DNA of 64,000 nt from Blastomyces gilchristii SLH14081 (lineage: Eukaryota > Ascomycota > Eurotiomycetes > Onygenales > Ajellomycetaceae), in assembly GCF_000003855.2 (NCBI RefSeq), contig NW_003101682.1, forward strand, positions 4,389,306 through 4,453,305, written 5' to 3'. The translations under genes were made by a program, and so were the position numbers. This document shows, in pieces, positions 36,154-48,833 of this stretch; position 1 is the first letter of the stretch; the number at the start of each line of letters is the position of its first letter. The notes below the pieces were generated by a model, which worked only from the letters and a program-made list of their open reading frames with translations, made no database searches and was not told where the DNA came from.

Positions 36154-36321
36154 TGTGATTCAGAAGAATATATAACTGTCAGATAATAACACAGCCGCTT
36201 CTGAACTTGCTTACAAATGTAAAGGGGCCATAGCGGCCACTAATTAATTTAGTGTACAATATATAAGAAGCCGGTGTACGCCTGTAATCGTACGCTGGCT
36301 AAAGAAGATCTTTGAATGACA
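36154..36321 (+). repeat. 3' LTR of A4
   Basis: 168 bp, TGTGATTCAGAAG to TTTGAATGACA. It shares the unusual GAATGACA end and the GGCTAAAGAAGA segment with its own 5' LTR, which supports their pairing. Confidence 0.9.
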
Positions 36322-37288
36322 GATAAATGCTGAACAAGTCACTGAAGTCTTCTTACAGAGTTCATTCTATTAAATGCATGAGTTACTGAGATCTATTATA
36401 TCTAATTAAGATCATTAATTCATAAGCACTCTCTGAATAAGAATCTGTCAGATTGTCAAGATTATATATTACTTGTTAACTACTTATCACTCTGAGATCA
36501 ATAATATATCAGAATGAATAATTTAGATAGTGAAGAATTATCTTCATAAGTTCTGTAACTATTTATAAGATAACTGATATGATCTTCATCTACACACTGA
36601 AGTTATCATCAATAACTGAGATGCTATTTCAATAGATGTAAGCCTGTTCTTTCTTATATATAGTTATTACATGAAAGTGTTAGATCTTCTAGAGATTATA
36701 CAGTTCACACTGAATCTCTGCAGTTCAATTCAGATTACTGATAATATAGTAATAAAGTGTTAAGATATTCATAACTAAACAGAGATGTTCATGACAAGCA
36801 CTAAACAGAATTAAGAGCACTGAATCAATGTTCACTGAGACCTTACTAAGTAATATAAGATAGAAGATCTGATGTGATTGAAGCTTAAGAATATATGAAT
36901 TATACACTCATCTTATACACTGAATTACTGTTATATTAAGTATAAAGTGATAGAAGTTCTAGACTGTCATAACTACTGTCTTAACACATTATCAGATATT
37001 TATAATGTCTTTTATACAAGCTTACTCTGCTATACTGTCACTGATTTATTCTCTTCTCAACTGACTTCTGACTGACAGCTGCCAGAGATCATAGAAGAAG
37101 ATAATAAACTTAAATAAGAGATTAAAGATATTCTTGATAAGAGACTCTATGATCATAGCTGATAATATCTTGTAAAATAAGTTAGCTATAATTATCTGAT
37201 CTGAACTCTGAGCTCTGTGTGTTCTGAAATAACAGCTCTTGACTGATGAGAACTATATACAATCTCACTTCTGAAAAGAGAGAGTTAA
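36322..37288 (+). pseudogene. Integrase end and chromodomain of C1
   Basis: Continues the C1 integrase after the A4 duplication GATA. It reads through the integrase core and the spacer before the LTR. At about 37105-37260 it translates to 'EIEDILDKRLYDHSWWYLVK' followed by 'SYNYLIWTLSSV', with the layout of a chromodomain (ExExILxxRxxxxxxxYLVKWxGY...TWxP). This places family C among the chromoviruses. C2 lacks most of this segment. Confidence 0.72.
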
Positions 37289-37536
37289 TGTGGCAGGCTG
37301 TGTCTGATTAAGTATATATACTATTTCATTATACTTCATAGATTCCTGCTAAAAGCGCTGATTCTCAGTTATTAATTCTTAGCTAAAAAATCAATGAAAT
37401 TTCCATTCTTCTACTCTGAAGCTTTACTATGTATATGTATAATTTCTATTCTTTCACTCTGAAGCTTTATTATATATGTATATAAATATTCACTCTGATC
37501 ATTACTTTCTACACTTTCTCTTTTTTTCTTCTCTAA
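37289..37536 (+). repeat. 3' LTR of C1, left piece
   Basis: Starts TGTGGCAGGCTGTG and is interrupted by C2 at 37537, after the 5-bp duplication TCTAA (37532-37536). The rest of the LTR lies at 57775-57847. The piece contains an internal duplication of the TTCACTCTGAAGCTT segment. Confidence 0.85.
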
Positions 37537-37829
37537 TGTAAGAGGCCTACGCCGAATAGATCGGTATAATATTTATAGGTCTTATATAACAAAGTGAAAA
37601 ATATTAAAGAAGAAAAAGAAAGAGAAAGTGCGAGAATCAGTGATCAGAGTGAATATTTATACATGTATATAATGCATATACAGTGAAGCTTTGAAGTGAA
37701 AGAATAGAAATTTCATGAGTTTTTCAGCTGAGAATCAGTGATTGAGAAAGACCGAGCATCAGAGCTTTCAGTGAAATCTATGAAATGTAAAGAAATAGTC
37801 TATATAATGATTGAGTGCAGCTTATCACA
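37537..37829 (-). repeat. Left LTR of C2 (its 3' LTR)
   Basis: 293 bp, TGTAAGAGGCCTACGCCG on the plus strand to CAGCTTATCACA. Same length as the partner LTR at 57482-57774. Confidence 0.9.
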
Positions 37830-40427
37830 TTAGTCCCTCTCTTATTAAGAATATCTTCAATCTCTCATTCAAGTTCATTATCTTCTTCTATAATCCCTGG
37901 TAGCTGTCAGTCAGAAATCAGTTGAGAAGAGAACAGATCAGTGATGACACAGTGAAGCAAGCTCATATAAAAGACATTGTAAATTCCTGATAATGTGTCA
38001 AGATAATAGTTATGACTATCTAGAACTTCTATCACTTTATACTTGATATGATAGTAATTCAGTGTACAAGATAAACATGTGATCTGTATATTCTTGAGAT
38101 TCAATCACATCAGGTCTTCTATCTTATATTACTTAGTGAAATCTCAGTGAACATTGATTTGATGCTCTTGATCTTGTTTCACAGTTGTCATGAAGACCTC
38201 TGCTCAGTTACAGATGTCTTAAAGTTTCATTACTATATTATCAGTGATCTGAATTGAACTGCAGCGGTTTAATGTGAAATGTGTGATTTCTAGAAGATTC
38301 AATACTTTTATGTGATAATCATGTATAAGGAAGAACAGGCTTACATCTGATGAGACAGTATCTCAACTGTTGATAGTGACCTCTGCATATAGAAGAAGGT
38401 CATGTCAATTGTCTTATAAGTAATTACAGAACTTATAAAGATAATTCTTTACAGTCTGAATAATCTGTTCTAACATATCATCAGTCTCAGAATGATAGAC
38501 AGTTGATAAACAGTGTATAATCTTGAGAACTTGACAGATTCTTGTTCAGAGAGTGCTCATGAATTAACAGCTCTGATCTGATACTATAGATCTCAGTAAT
38601 TCATACATTCAATAGAATCAGCTCTGTAGAAAAGCTTCAGTGACTTGTTCAGTATTTATCTTATCACAAGATTTCAATATTACATCTTTGCTCAATCAGT
38701 TCACATTAATCAGAACATTCTTATAACTCTTACTCTAAGAGAGATCAACAGCAAAGTCAATTACTACATTGTATCAGATGCTATCAGACCTATTAAGTGA
38801 TTTCAGTAGATCTTTTCTACAGTTCTTTCACAAGATGATAGAAGAATAATAGTTACAGTTTCAAATAAAATATCTGATACTGTTTGATATCTCAGATCAG
38901 TAGAACTCTTGAGAGATCATTTAATATAATTGTTTATAACCTGAGTCATCAGTCATACATGAATCATGCATTTCTTACATTATTCAGATATGTAAGAGGG
39001 CAGAGTGAGAGACTCAATATTGTTCACAGAACTGCAGAGTGTTATTATCATCAATTGAGAATTCTGAGATATTAGTTCTTATATGCAGTTCTGAGAAGAA
39101 TCAGAGTGCTTCTTGATATACTGCTTTGATCAGTGCTTGAAGAAGTTCATCAGTTTGAGCTGTTATATGCTACAATTCATTCAGTGTAGAGTTGAGAGAA
39201 GTTGAGATATCAGTGTTAGTATCAGTATCAGTGTCAGTATTGATGTTTATAACAGTTCAGAGAGAGAGTGTTCTAATTAAAGAAGTACATATAATGTCAT
39301 AAGTTATTTCATCTTGATTAACTAATATCTTCAGATGTAGAAGCAGATATTCTCAGTTCATTCAACAGATATCTATTACATCAGAAGGCATATCTTACTC
39401 TTATTATAAGAGAGCATCTATCATTCAGTTCTGACTGCTGAAATGATAGTGTATTATAAAATAAAAGCAGCTTAAGAACTCAGATTATTGCATCTGTTAT
39501 TCAGTGAGTTTACAGATAGTTGTAAAGTACTTGAGATTCTTATGATCTGTGATTATCTCAAATTCAGAGACACTTCAGAGTTCAGAGTCTCATTCTTCTA
39601 GATAGTATACAATCATAGAAAGTTTCTTGTCATAGATCTCATAGTTGTATTCAGTGAGACTTAGTTTCTTAGATATGAAAATATATGATTGTAAGATATC
39701 TTCATTATTATATTGCAATATAGCTCTCTCTGTAACATAGTCAGAGAAGTCAGCTTCAATAACTATTTTATAATCAGTGTTAAATGTTATTAGTAGAGAG
39801 ATATTAATGAACATCGTCTTTATCTGTATGAATACAGGTTCAGTATCTGCTAATCAATGAAATACTGAGTTCTTTCTGATGAGTTCTGTAAGTGATCTCA
39901 TAATATCTGAGACGTTTTGTATAAATCACTGATAGAAGTGAGTAAATTCAATGAGGCTTTGTACATCTTTCACAGTATATGAAGCTTTTCATTCAAGAAT
40001 GATGAAGACTTTTTCAGAATTCATTCAAATCTCCTTATCAGCTTCTATGATAAAACTTAGATATTTAATACTCTTGACTTTGAAGTCACACTTGTCAATA
40101 TCTATTGATAGTTTTACTTCGTGTAGTTATTGTAATACTCTTCACACATGTTCTTGATATTCTTTTCTGAAGTCATCAGTGAAGATGAGAATATTATCAA
40201 GATTTACAGATACAAATTCATTAAGGAAATTCTGAAGTGCTTAGTTAATATACTTCTGAAATGTACTGAGACTATTGATTAGTTCAAAGAGTGTAACTAT
40301 TCATTCAAAGAGATTATAATATATTCAGAATGCTGTAAGTTATTCCTCTTCTTCAGTGATATGAATTTTATGAAATATAGTAATAATATCTAGTTTTGTA
40401 AACTATTAAGCTTGTCTGATGCAATCT
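37830..40427 (-). pseudogene. C2 integrase, RNase H and reverse transcriptase end
   Basis: Read on the minus strand. The frame 37907-38104 gives the integrase C-terminus ('YHIKYKVIEVLDSHNYYL', then 'IYNVFYMSLLH', the IHNVFHVSLL spacer). The frame 39590-39814 is RNase H ('VIEADFSDYVTERAILQYNNEDILQ', 'EYNYEIYDKKLSMIVYYLEE'). Reverse transcriptase sequence is cut at 40428 by LINE L2. The chromodomain after the spacer is mostly missing next to the LTR. Confidence 0.82.
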
Positions 40428-40581
40428 AGAGTTTCATTCAAAAGCGCTCCACCACGAACTCGCTCAATCTTTCGAATAAGAACCCGCCGATAGATTCATC
40501 GAAAAGCCCTCGATCATACGAGCACTTTGACCCCATCGCCGACCGCATACCCCGTGTGGTGGTGGAGTTATCCAGCCAAAC

Positions 40582-40983
40582 GTGAACCAGACGTTTCAAA
40601 TTGCATTTGAACAAAAAGTTGATTTTGTACTGCTTCAGGAGCCGAATTTTGATGCTGAGCAAAAATATGTCATTTCTCATTCAAGCTACTACTGCTTTGT
40701 ACCTCAAAAGTCTGAGATAAAGTCAAGAGTTGTGATCTATGGAAGAAAGAGGTCAAGATATCAATTTAATCTAAGATTTGATATCATGTCTGACCCTGAT
40801 ATTCTGGTGTGTGATGTTATAGATAAAGAGAATGAGTTTGATACTATACAGCTCATAAATATCTATAATGAAAAGTTATTGAAGAAAAATAATAATATCT
40901 GGACAATTAATAGAGGGTTTCTGAACATAACTTTATCAAGAAACTCTATAATTACAGGAGATTTCAATGCACATCATTTCTGA
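40582..40983 (+). pseudogene. LINE endonuclease domain (L2)
   Basis: An open stretch of 133 codons (from GTG; frame open further upstream) with exonuclease-endonuclease-phosphatase motifs: 'FVLLQEPNF' at residues 15-23 (metal-binding Glu) and 'ITGDFNAHHF' at the end (catalytic Asp and Asn). It would nick target DNA to prime reverse transcription. It ends at two adjacent TGA codons where relatives have Trp-Trp, a typical product of GG-to-GA mutation; the domain continues in the same frame to about 41260. Confidence 0.88.
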
Positions 40984-43900
40984 TGAAATTCAGAATGCAA
41001 AAGAGCAGTAAGAGCTGATAATCTGATTGAATGAATCTTTGAGCATTCAATAGATTTAGTTAACAAGTCTGATCAATAAACATTCTTTAGAAAAGGCATG
41101 AAACAGAAATCTATTATAGATCTAATCTTCATATCACAAAATCTAATAGAAAAAAGACTTGTAAACTGATTTATTGATTTAAATAAGACATCAGAATCAG
41201 ATCATAAGATGATTCAATTTGATATTGAACTGAGTGAGGAACAAATGAGTGAAAATCCTCTTCTCTCTAATCAGTTTAACTTTGAAAAAGCTGACTGAAA
41301 GACAGTTGAAGAAAGCATAAAACTGTTAAAATCTGAAAGACAGAGTGAGCTATATTGAAATCCTTGTCAAGATATCTCAAATGAAATGCTTGAGAATAGA
41401 GTGAAGCTCATTACATCTATTATTCTAGCCAGTGTTAAAGACAATATTTCAAAGAGAAAGTCTTCTGAGTATTCAAACCCTTGATGAAATGAGAATATCA
41501 CATCTAAAAGAAAACAATTGACTACTGCTAGAAGAGATTGAAAGAATGATATAATTTCTGATAAAGAGTTCAAAGCTGTAAGAAATGAATATTTTTCAGA
41601 TATTAAAAGAGCTAAAACAGACTGCTGAAATAAATTTGTTCAAGAAGTATAAGAAAAGAAAGTTTTTAATGCTTTTAACTATACTGTAACAAGAAGTGTA
41701 GCAAAACTTTCAATCTTAGAATATGAGTTTCAGAATGAATTATATACAGCAAACTCTTTTGAGAAAAAATGTCAAGCTTTTATAAGAACTCTCTTTCAAA
41801 ACTCATCAGATTCAGATTTAGAGGAAGAGAATATATCACTTCTTAACTATATTAATGAAAATGAGTGAGAATGAGCTGATCTTACACAAGATGAATTAGA
41901 GTCAGCTATCTTCTCAAGTTCAGTTAAAACTGCTGCAGAGTCTGATTCAATTAATCACTTGATTATTCAAAATACATACTCCTACTTAAAGAATGAATAT
42001 TTTGAGCTCTTTCTTAATCTCTTGAAAAATAAATATTATTCTGAATGCTGAAGAGAAGTCACTGAAGTGATTCTTATAAAACCTAATAGAAAAACTTCAA
42101 TTCTCAAGTTATATAGAGTAATATCTCTATTGAACTGTCTAGAAATGGTTTTAGAAAAGATAATAGCTACTCAACTATCTTTTATAAGCTCTATCAGTAA
42201 ATCTCTTTTATTCAGTGAATAAATGAGAGATAGAAAACAATGTTCTGCAATTGACACTGTTCTCTGAGTTATTCATGATATTTAAATAATAAAGTATGAA
42301 GATCTGATCTCAACTGTACTTTTTATTGATATAAAAGAAGCATTTGATCATGTTTTAAAGTCAAAGTTAATTCAGACTTTGAAGATGTTAAAACTGTCAC
42401 TTTCTCTAATAAAATGAGTTAACTGTTTTATATCTAGAAGAATCATACAACTTTTCTTTGATGAAATGAAATGAGATAAGACTGAGATAAAAATAGAAGT
42501 ACTGTAAGAATCTTCAATCTCACTCATTTTATTTGCAATATACACTGCATATCTATTCAAAAATAGAAATATGAGAATAGTGCAATCTCTGAGTTATGTG
42601 AATGATATTGATCTAGTCTACAGCTCAAAAACTATCAAAGAGAATTTGAAAGTGATTGAAGAAGCTGCAAAGAAAATCTTTATTAAAGCAGATATCAATT
42701 AAATTCAATTTAATATGAATAAAACTGAGTTAATTCATTTCTTTTCTAGATTCAATGTGAAAGAACTATATCTAACTCTCTTAAATAGAGAGATTAAACC
42801 CAGTGTAAATGTCAAATGATTAGAAGTATGATTAAACTTCAAGTTAAATTTTAAATATCACATTCAATAAAGAACTATCAAGACAGAAAGACTATTGAAT
42901 AACATAATCAGACTATCAAATACAGAGAAAGATCTATTCTTTCAGACTATGAGACAGTTATATATAGTCTGTATTATTCAAATAGCTGATTATGAAGTTC
43001 AAGTTTGATAAAATAATCAAGAGAATTTCACTGAACTCTTTCAAAGTCTGTAAAACAGAGCTTTGAGAAGAATTCTGAAAGCATTCAAATCATCTTCTAT
43101 TAAAGCAATGAAAATTGAAGCTTTAATTCTCTCTTCTGCTATTATATTTGAAAAGGCCTGTATAAACTATGCTCTGAGAGTTATAAAGATGAGCTCAAAT
43201 CATATAATCAGAGAAAGAGTCTCTTCTTCATTTTCACTAGTTAACTCTGGAAATGAACTGGATTGAAACAGATTTCTTAATTAAAATGAAAATAATTCTT
43301 CAAAGAAAATTCCTTCTCAACTGTACAGACTATGCTCACTGATTAAAAATCAATTTTCTTCTTTAAATGTTGAAAAAGTTGATCATGCAAAGATATCTCT
43401 CTGAAGAGAAAAGCTTGAATCTCTTATAGACTTGTAAATAAATGAACTATCTAAGAAGAAAGAATATGAACATCATTTGAAGAGAATTTCTACAAGTAAT
43501 ATAGAAGACTCTATTCTGATTGATGCAGGTGACTTCAAAAATGAGAATTTGAATAGATTAAACACAGACATTGCTTATACTGAAGATAATATTAATTTTA
43601 TCTCAGATTTCTGGAATTTAGACTGTGAATCTGAAGTCTTTGATGCTGAACTATTTGTAATAGTGAAAGCTTTCAAACTCATTGAAATAAAATCTCATAA
43701 AAGAGGAAATAGCTTGAAAGAGACATGAATATTCTCTGATAGTCAAGCTGCTTTAAAAAGACTTAGAAATAGTCAGATTTATAATGATTAAATGAATCTT
43801 GAACTGATTTTAAACTCTGTTTTGAAAATTCAAAAGAGAAGAACATCAAAACTGATAATTCATCTGCACTGAGTTTCTACTCAAATGAATATTCATGGCA

Positions 43901-44480
43901 TTGAATTGGCTGATTCAGCTGTAAAAAAGAGTTCAGAATTAAGTAGATCTATTCAAAAAATTGTGTCCTGGTCTTTTATAAGAAGAAAAATAAAAGAATC
44001 TTGTTTAGACAAGTGAAATGAAAGCTGACAGAAACAAAAGAAGAGTATACATTATTCAAGATTTGAAACAAAACTCAAGTGAAAATCTTGTTCAATTAAA
44101 TGTAAAAAGAAAATATTCTCATACATAATACAGCTGCAACTAGGATATGGCTATTTCAAATCTTATATACAAAGATTTGATGATAGATTTAATTCAATAG
44201 AATGCTAATTCTGCAATGCAAATGAGAATTCTGAGTATATTGTAATGCACTATGCATTATACAATAGTCTCAGAGTCAGATTGAAAGAGAAGTATGATCT
44301 AAATCAATTAAATATAAGATTCTTATTCTCAACTGAGACAGAAATTAAATACTTAATAGATTTTCTATCAGAAACTTAAGCAGCTACAAGAAAATGAATA
44401 CATTCAGAAATATCTGAATATGAAGAGGAGAAAATCAATCAGATATAGTCTGTTAAAACAGCTATATACTATCTTTTAAT
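40984..44480 (+). pseudogene. LINE reverse transcriptase, RNase H, Cys finger (L2)
   Basis: The same frame, with many TGA codons at Trp. Reverse transcriptase: 'VISLLNCLEMVLEKIIATQL' near 42120, 'LFIDIKEAFDHVLKSKLI' near 42320, 'SSISLILFAIYTAYL' near 42510, and catalytic box YVNDIDLV at 42595 (for YVDD). RNase H: 'FISDFWNLDCESEVFDAELFVIVKAF' in the frame 43477-43728, 'IFSDSQAALKRL' near 43735, 'IELADSAVKKSSELS' near 43910. The C-terminal finger (Cys, then a mutated second Cys) is near 44200. Confidence 0.85.
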
Positions 44481-44738
44481 AATTTATTTTGTTACAGTCT
44501 CTCTTTACTTTATCTTTTCCTTTCAATTCCTTTCTATCTATCTATTTGATGTGTCTATCTTTAAGACTGTGTTCTTTTTTCTTTTGTCATGATATTGTCA
44601 AATGGTTTCAAAGTATCAGAAGATGTTAAAATACTGCAATTTGTAAACAGTTTTTGTATTCTGAGCTGGAATTTTCTGATTTTGCATACCTGAAATTGAT
44701 GAATGTATAATAGTTAACTTTACAGATATAGGAAAAAC

Positions 44739-44761
44739 CCTGAGAACTAAAAGTTCTCAGG
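44739..44761 (+). other. Conserved LINE 3' stem-loop (L2 copy)
   Basis: Perfect 10-bp hairpin (CCTGAGAACT / AGTTCTCAGG, loop AAA) about 60 bp before the AAT tail at 44803-44820. It is identical in L3 and L4 despite heavy mutation elsewhere. Confidence 0.6.
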
Positions 44762-44831
44762 TACATGTCATAGTCTCTGACTGCATACATCTATAATTGA
44801 AGAATAATAATAATAATAATAGAGTTTCATT

Positions 44832-47171
44832 GATAAGAGATAAATAATAGCAGTTCTTCTTGATTAATCTATTCAATTCTCAATAGTTCACACAGAATTG
44901 AAGTTCTCTATTTGATTTCTTTGCAAAGAGAATAGAAGCTGCAGTAGAAGAGTTACTAATACATATGAATCTCTTATTCAACAGATTATTGAGTGCCTTC
45001 TTCTGAAGAAGAAGTTCATCTCAAGACATATTATAAAGAGAGTCTTATGATGACTCAGAATTCTTATCATTCTCCTTTTCTAACGTGATACTGTGATCTA
45101 CTTCTGAGCCTTGTAAGAGGGGTATATTTATAATATTGTCTTGTCAGAAGACATCTAGATATTCATGATATTATTGAGAGAGTTTTGTATGAGCATCTGT
45201 TATTATAGTACAGAATAACTTCTCTAGAGCTTTCTTAATATTAATCAGACTGATGAAATAGATTATTATATAATTTTACTATCAGTGATCTTTTCAGTGA
45301 CTTTCTTTTCAGAGCATTTCATAAATGTTGTCAGAGATCTATATCAGATTCATAGTCCTGTGTATATCATCTTCATGAACTCTATTATTATTAGGAAATA
45401 TTAAGCTTCTCTTTCAAGTGTTTAATAAGATGTCTTATTCAGATAGTCAGATAAGTTCTAACATAAGATTATAATTAAGATTATTAACTTCATATGTATA
45501 GACATCTTCATATTAATGTTCTTCAATATTTATATTCAACTTTATTATATAATGAGTACAAACATCTTTCAGGTCATTAAATTTAGTAAGAAGTCAGGAT
45601 TTTAATAAGAGAATATACTGAAGATTGTAATATCTTATGACTGAAGATATAATCATTGTATAATGACATAGACTGCTGTCTATCATGCCTTTTATATTAT
45701 ATATATTATCAATCACAGTAGATACAAGAATTGTATTCATTATCATTTTCTCTTCAAATTGTTGTTGTCTGATCTCTTCAAGCTCCTGTTTATAAATTTA
45801 AACAGAAGTTAATCTTTTTCCTGTTTTATTAAGACATTCTCCTAGTTATCTTCTGAATCTTTCTTCAATATAATGTGATTGATGCAGACAGGTGTTGATT
45901 CATTCTTTGAGTAAGAAGACATGTAGACTGATCAGCAGTTAAAAGGACTGTGTTCTGATCAGTTACAGTTGATGCACACTTCTTATTAACATTGATTAGC
46001 AATTTCTTTGAGAGTGATCTCAGGAACTCAGAAGCCTGTTCAGACAGTGAAGACTCTTTCTTATGCATAGATATTCAAGTCTACTCAGTTCATGATATCT
46101 GTGTCATTGTTGTTATTTCTCAGTAGAGATGTATAAGTGACTGAGGTGTAATGTCTTCTATCACTGTTCTGTATACTCTTGAGCTTGATATGATAGTCAT
46201 TCAATGTTCAGAGTTGTATGCAGAAATCTGTATAAGTCTGATCTTTATCTATGCTTATAAGAGTCTATAAGAGTTTGAAAATTAATGTCTTCTTAAGCAT
46301 ACTAATCTTCATTCAGTTCTCTCAAGCTTGATCACCTGCTTCTAGAATCTTGATGTCAAAGTCAGAGATGAATGTTATGAGAGAAATGTTTCTCTATCAC
46401 ATGCTCTGTAATCAATCTAATACTTTCAATTACATGACAGTGTCTTAAAACAGAATATCAAGATATTTGATGATATTATCAGGCATTCACAACACTGATT
46501 CCCATGCTTTCATTCATGAATGAAACTTCTGTTTCATGTAATTCTTCAATCATTCATTAATATATCAATCTTGATTTATTAGTGAACTGATAATGTCTTC
46601 ATCTATACTTAGTTTCACCAGCATTTCCAATCTTTATGATGAGTAGAGAGTGAGATCAGAAGTATTAAAATATATAAGAGTATCTAAGCATTTCTTCAGT
46701 GTTTATATCATATTCATATTCAATTTTGTCAGTGTTGAGATTGTCTGTGCAGACGTTTCTTATTAAGATAATCATTGAATCACTTTATATTGACATTGTT
46801 AAGTCACATGTATATCAGCTATCTGTTACTGTTGTAATTTCAACATTGATCAGAGTCACTGTGACACTGCATCTATACTTGCATTTGAGAGTTCTCTCAT
46901 ATTATCAGTAGACATAGCTGTATTGTTTGTTGAATGTGTGTAATTATATAAATATCTTATACATCTGTGTCAGAACTCTCAGATCTTTCACTGACATTCT
47001 CTTTATAAGATCTTATTCTCTTTGTAAGATCTTGTTACAGAGTCAGAGTGACTGATAAGCAAGCTTTTATCTGAGAACTCAGAATCTGCTTAACTGTTTG
47101 ATTATTTCTCTATTTCTTACACATTATTACATATTCAGATATCTTCTTAATAAATAATCGTTTCTAATAAG
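44832..47171 (-). pseudogene. C2 reverse transcriptase start, protease and gag
   Basis: Read on the minus strand after L2: the first part of reverse transcriptase (44832-45060), a protease region around 45650-45700 and gag to about 46950. The frame 45865-46068 corresponds to the zinc-knuckle segment of C1, in another frame. The region ends at 47171, where A5 is inserted; the last bases before the C2 LTR are at 57460-57481. Confidence 0.78.
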
Positions 47172-47338
47172 TGTGATTCAAAGGTTGCTTGAGTCAGTGT
47201 ATGATTACAGGCATACGCCGGCTTCTTATATATATTATACTAAATTAATTAGTGGCCGCTATGGCCCCTTTACATTCATAAGCATGTTTGAAAGCGGCCG
47301 TGTTATTATCCGGCGGTTGTACATTCTTTCAAACCACA
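47172..47338 (-). repeat. Left LTR of A5 (its 3' LTR)
   Basis: 167 bp between TGTGATTCAAAGG and TTTCAAACCACA on the plus strand. It differs from the right LTR only by transitions. Confidence 0.9.
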
Positions 47339-48091
47339 TCCTCTCTCACCAGATTCAGTCACGCTCATATGACTATGATATAAGTTCTAACTTCATGCAG
47401 ATTAGCACGCTGCTAGTGTTTGTAATTGTAAAGCCTATTTCTGATCTGGCTAGTGTTCTTCTTACACTCTCACAAAGAAACTTTCACTATATTATATCAC
47501 TTATTCACTCACTTTTTTCATTCTTCAATCATCTTCTTTATCATTATCATGATTGAACATTATTATCTTATTCAAGATTTCTGTCTCTTCTTCTGTCTCA
47601 TATCTTCTATCTGTTCATCTATTACATTGTATGCATTTCTGATGATGATCTCTTATTCTCATAATAAGTATCATCATAGTACTCATATCAGGTAGTTTGT
47701 TAGCAGTAAGTGTAACACATTGTGAAATGTGATCAGAACTTGTTTTCTTCTAATAATTATCAGAATATATTACTATGAATGACATATCTTCTTTATCTTC
47801 TTATATACTTTTAATCTTCTTTTCTCAGTAGATATCTGATCATGTTTTCTGATTATATTTTCTGATCATTTTACATAGACACAGATACTGATATATGTGT
47901 TTTAATTTATGTAGAATCTTCACATGTTGACAGATCTGTGTCTGTCAATGATTATAATCTCAATGTTGAATCATTGATTGATTTTTTTTTTTTTTTTTTC
48001 TATTCTACTCATATGCAAGCGGAGCGTATGATGAGTTCTTGCGTGATGTTAAATACAGGTCAAGTGTTGATTATACAGGAGGAAATAGAGA

Positions 48092-48630
48092 TGTTGAGAT
48101 CATGTCAAGATAACAAGAACATAGAAAAATACAAAGAAGTGATAATTAGATACATGTGATAATAACTTCCCAGCTCAGAAACATAGAGTGATTCATTGAA
48201 GTGATTTATACATCTCTGTATTTATTAGAACTCTGAGATACTTAAGTTCTGAATTTAATGTATTCTGTGTGAGTTTTGAACTCATATACTCTGATTTCCC
48301 ATGTCAAGGTGCTATCAGATGACTGCATTAATTATTCAGTCACTGAGATAAATACAGATATTGAGTTCACATCAAGATAGCAAGAACATAGGAAAGACAA
48401 AGAAGTGATAATTAAATACATACAATAATAACTTCTCATCCCAGAAATATAGAGTGATTTATTGAAGTGATTTGTACATCTCTATATTTATTAGAAATCT
48501 GAGATGCTTTAGTTCTGGAGTTAATGTATTCTAAGAGGGTTTTGAACTCACATATCTTGATTTTTCATGTCAAGACACTACTGAGTGACTGCATTAATTA
48601 TTCAGTCACTGAGACTAAATACTGTAGAGA
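48092..48630 (-). repeat. Two tandem 267-bp SINE units with Pol III-like boxes
   Basis: The units run from about 48092 to 48358 and from 48359 to 48625. The TCAAGATA landmark recurs at 48105 and 48372. In the minus-strand reading each starts GTATTTA...CTCAGTGACTGAATAATTAA, which fits a mutated tRNA A box (TGGCCGAGTGGTTAA), and about 60 bp later has GAGTTCAAAAC, a mutated B box. Both ends carry GTATT / AATAC, a possible acceptor-stem remnant. Confidence 0.6.
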
Positions 48631-48833
48631 ATGTATGAGAAAAACAGAATGAATAAAATAATTAAGATTTAAAGATTAATTGAGCTATATAAGCTGAAGA
48701 GCAGAGCAGAACTGTAAATATTTTAATAAGATGTATACAATCTCACATTAAAGTATTATTTAAATGAAAAAGTGAATTTGATTATAATTAATAAAGAGAT
48801 CAGAGAAGTTAGCTACATTATATTATATATCTA

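Larger units (their letters stand above)
28114..36321 (+). mobile_element. Gypsy family A copy A4, complete, nested in C1
   Basis: The clearest complete family A copy: LTRs at 28114-28281 and 36154-36321, with the 4-bp duplication GATA (28110-28113 and 36322-36325). It lies just after the first catalytic Asp of the C1 integrase. The element is 8208 bp long and has a 93-bp internal deletion in its own integrase. Its domains are gag with an intact zinc-knuckle pattern, protease, reverse transcriptase, RNase H, integrase, then a 2.7-kb 3' region. Confidence 0.93.
40439..44820 (+). mobile_element. LINE L2, longest copy
   Basis: Non-LTR retrotransposon of 4382 bp inserted in the C2 reverse transcriptase, with the 11-bp duplication AGAGTTTCATT (40428-40438 and 44821-44831). 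It encodes endonuclease, reverse transcriptase, RNase H and a C-terminal Cys finger, and ends in an AAT-repeat tail. This order resembles the Tad1-like fungal LINEs. The first 300 bp are nearly free of mutation; mutation increases toward the 3' end. Whether the 5' end is complete is unclear: no separate first ORF is seen. Confidence 0.9.
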
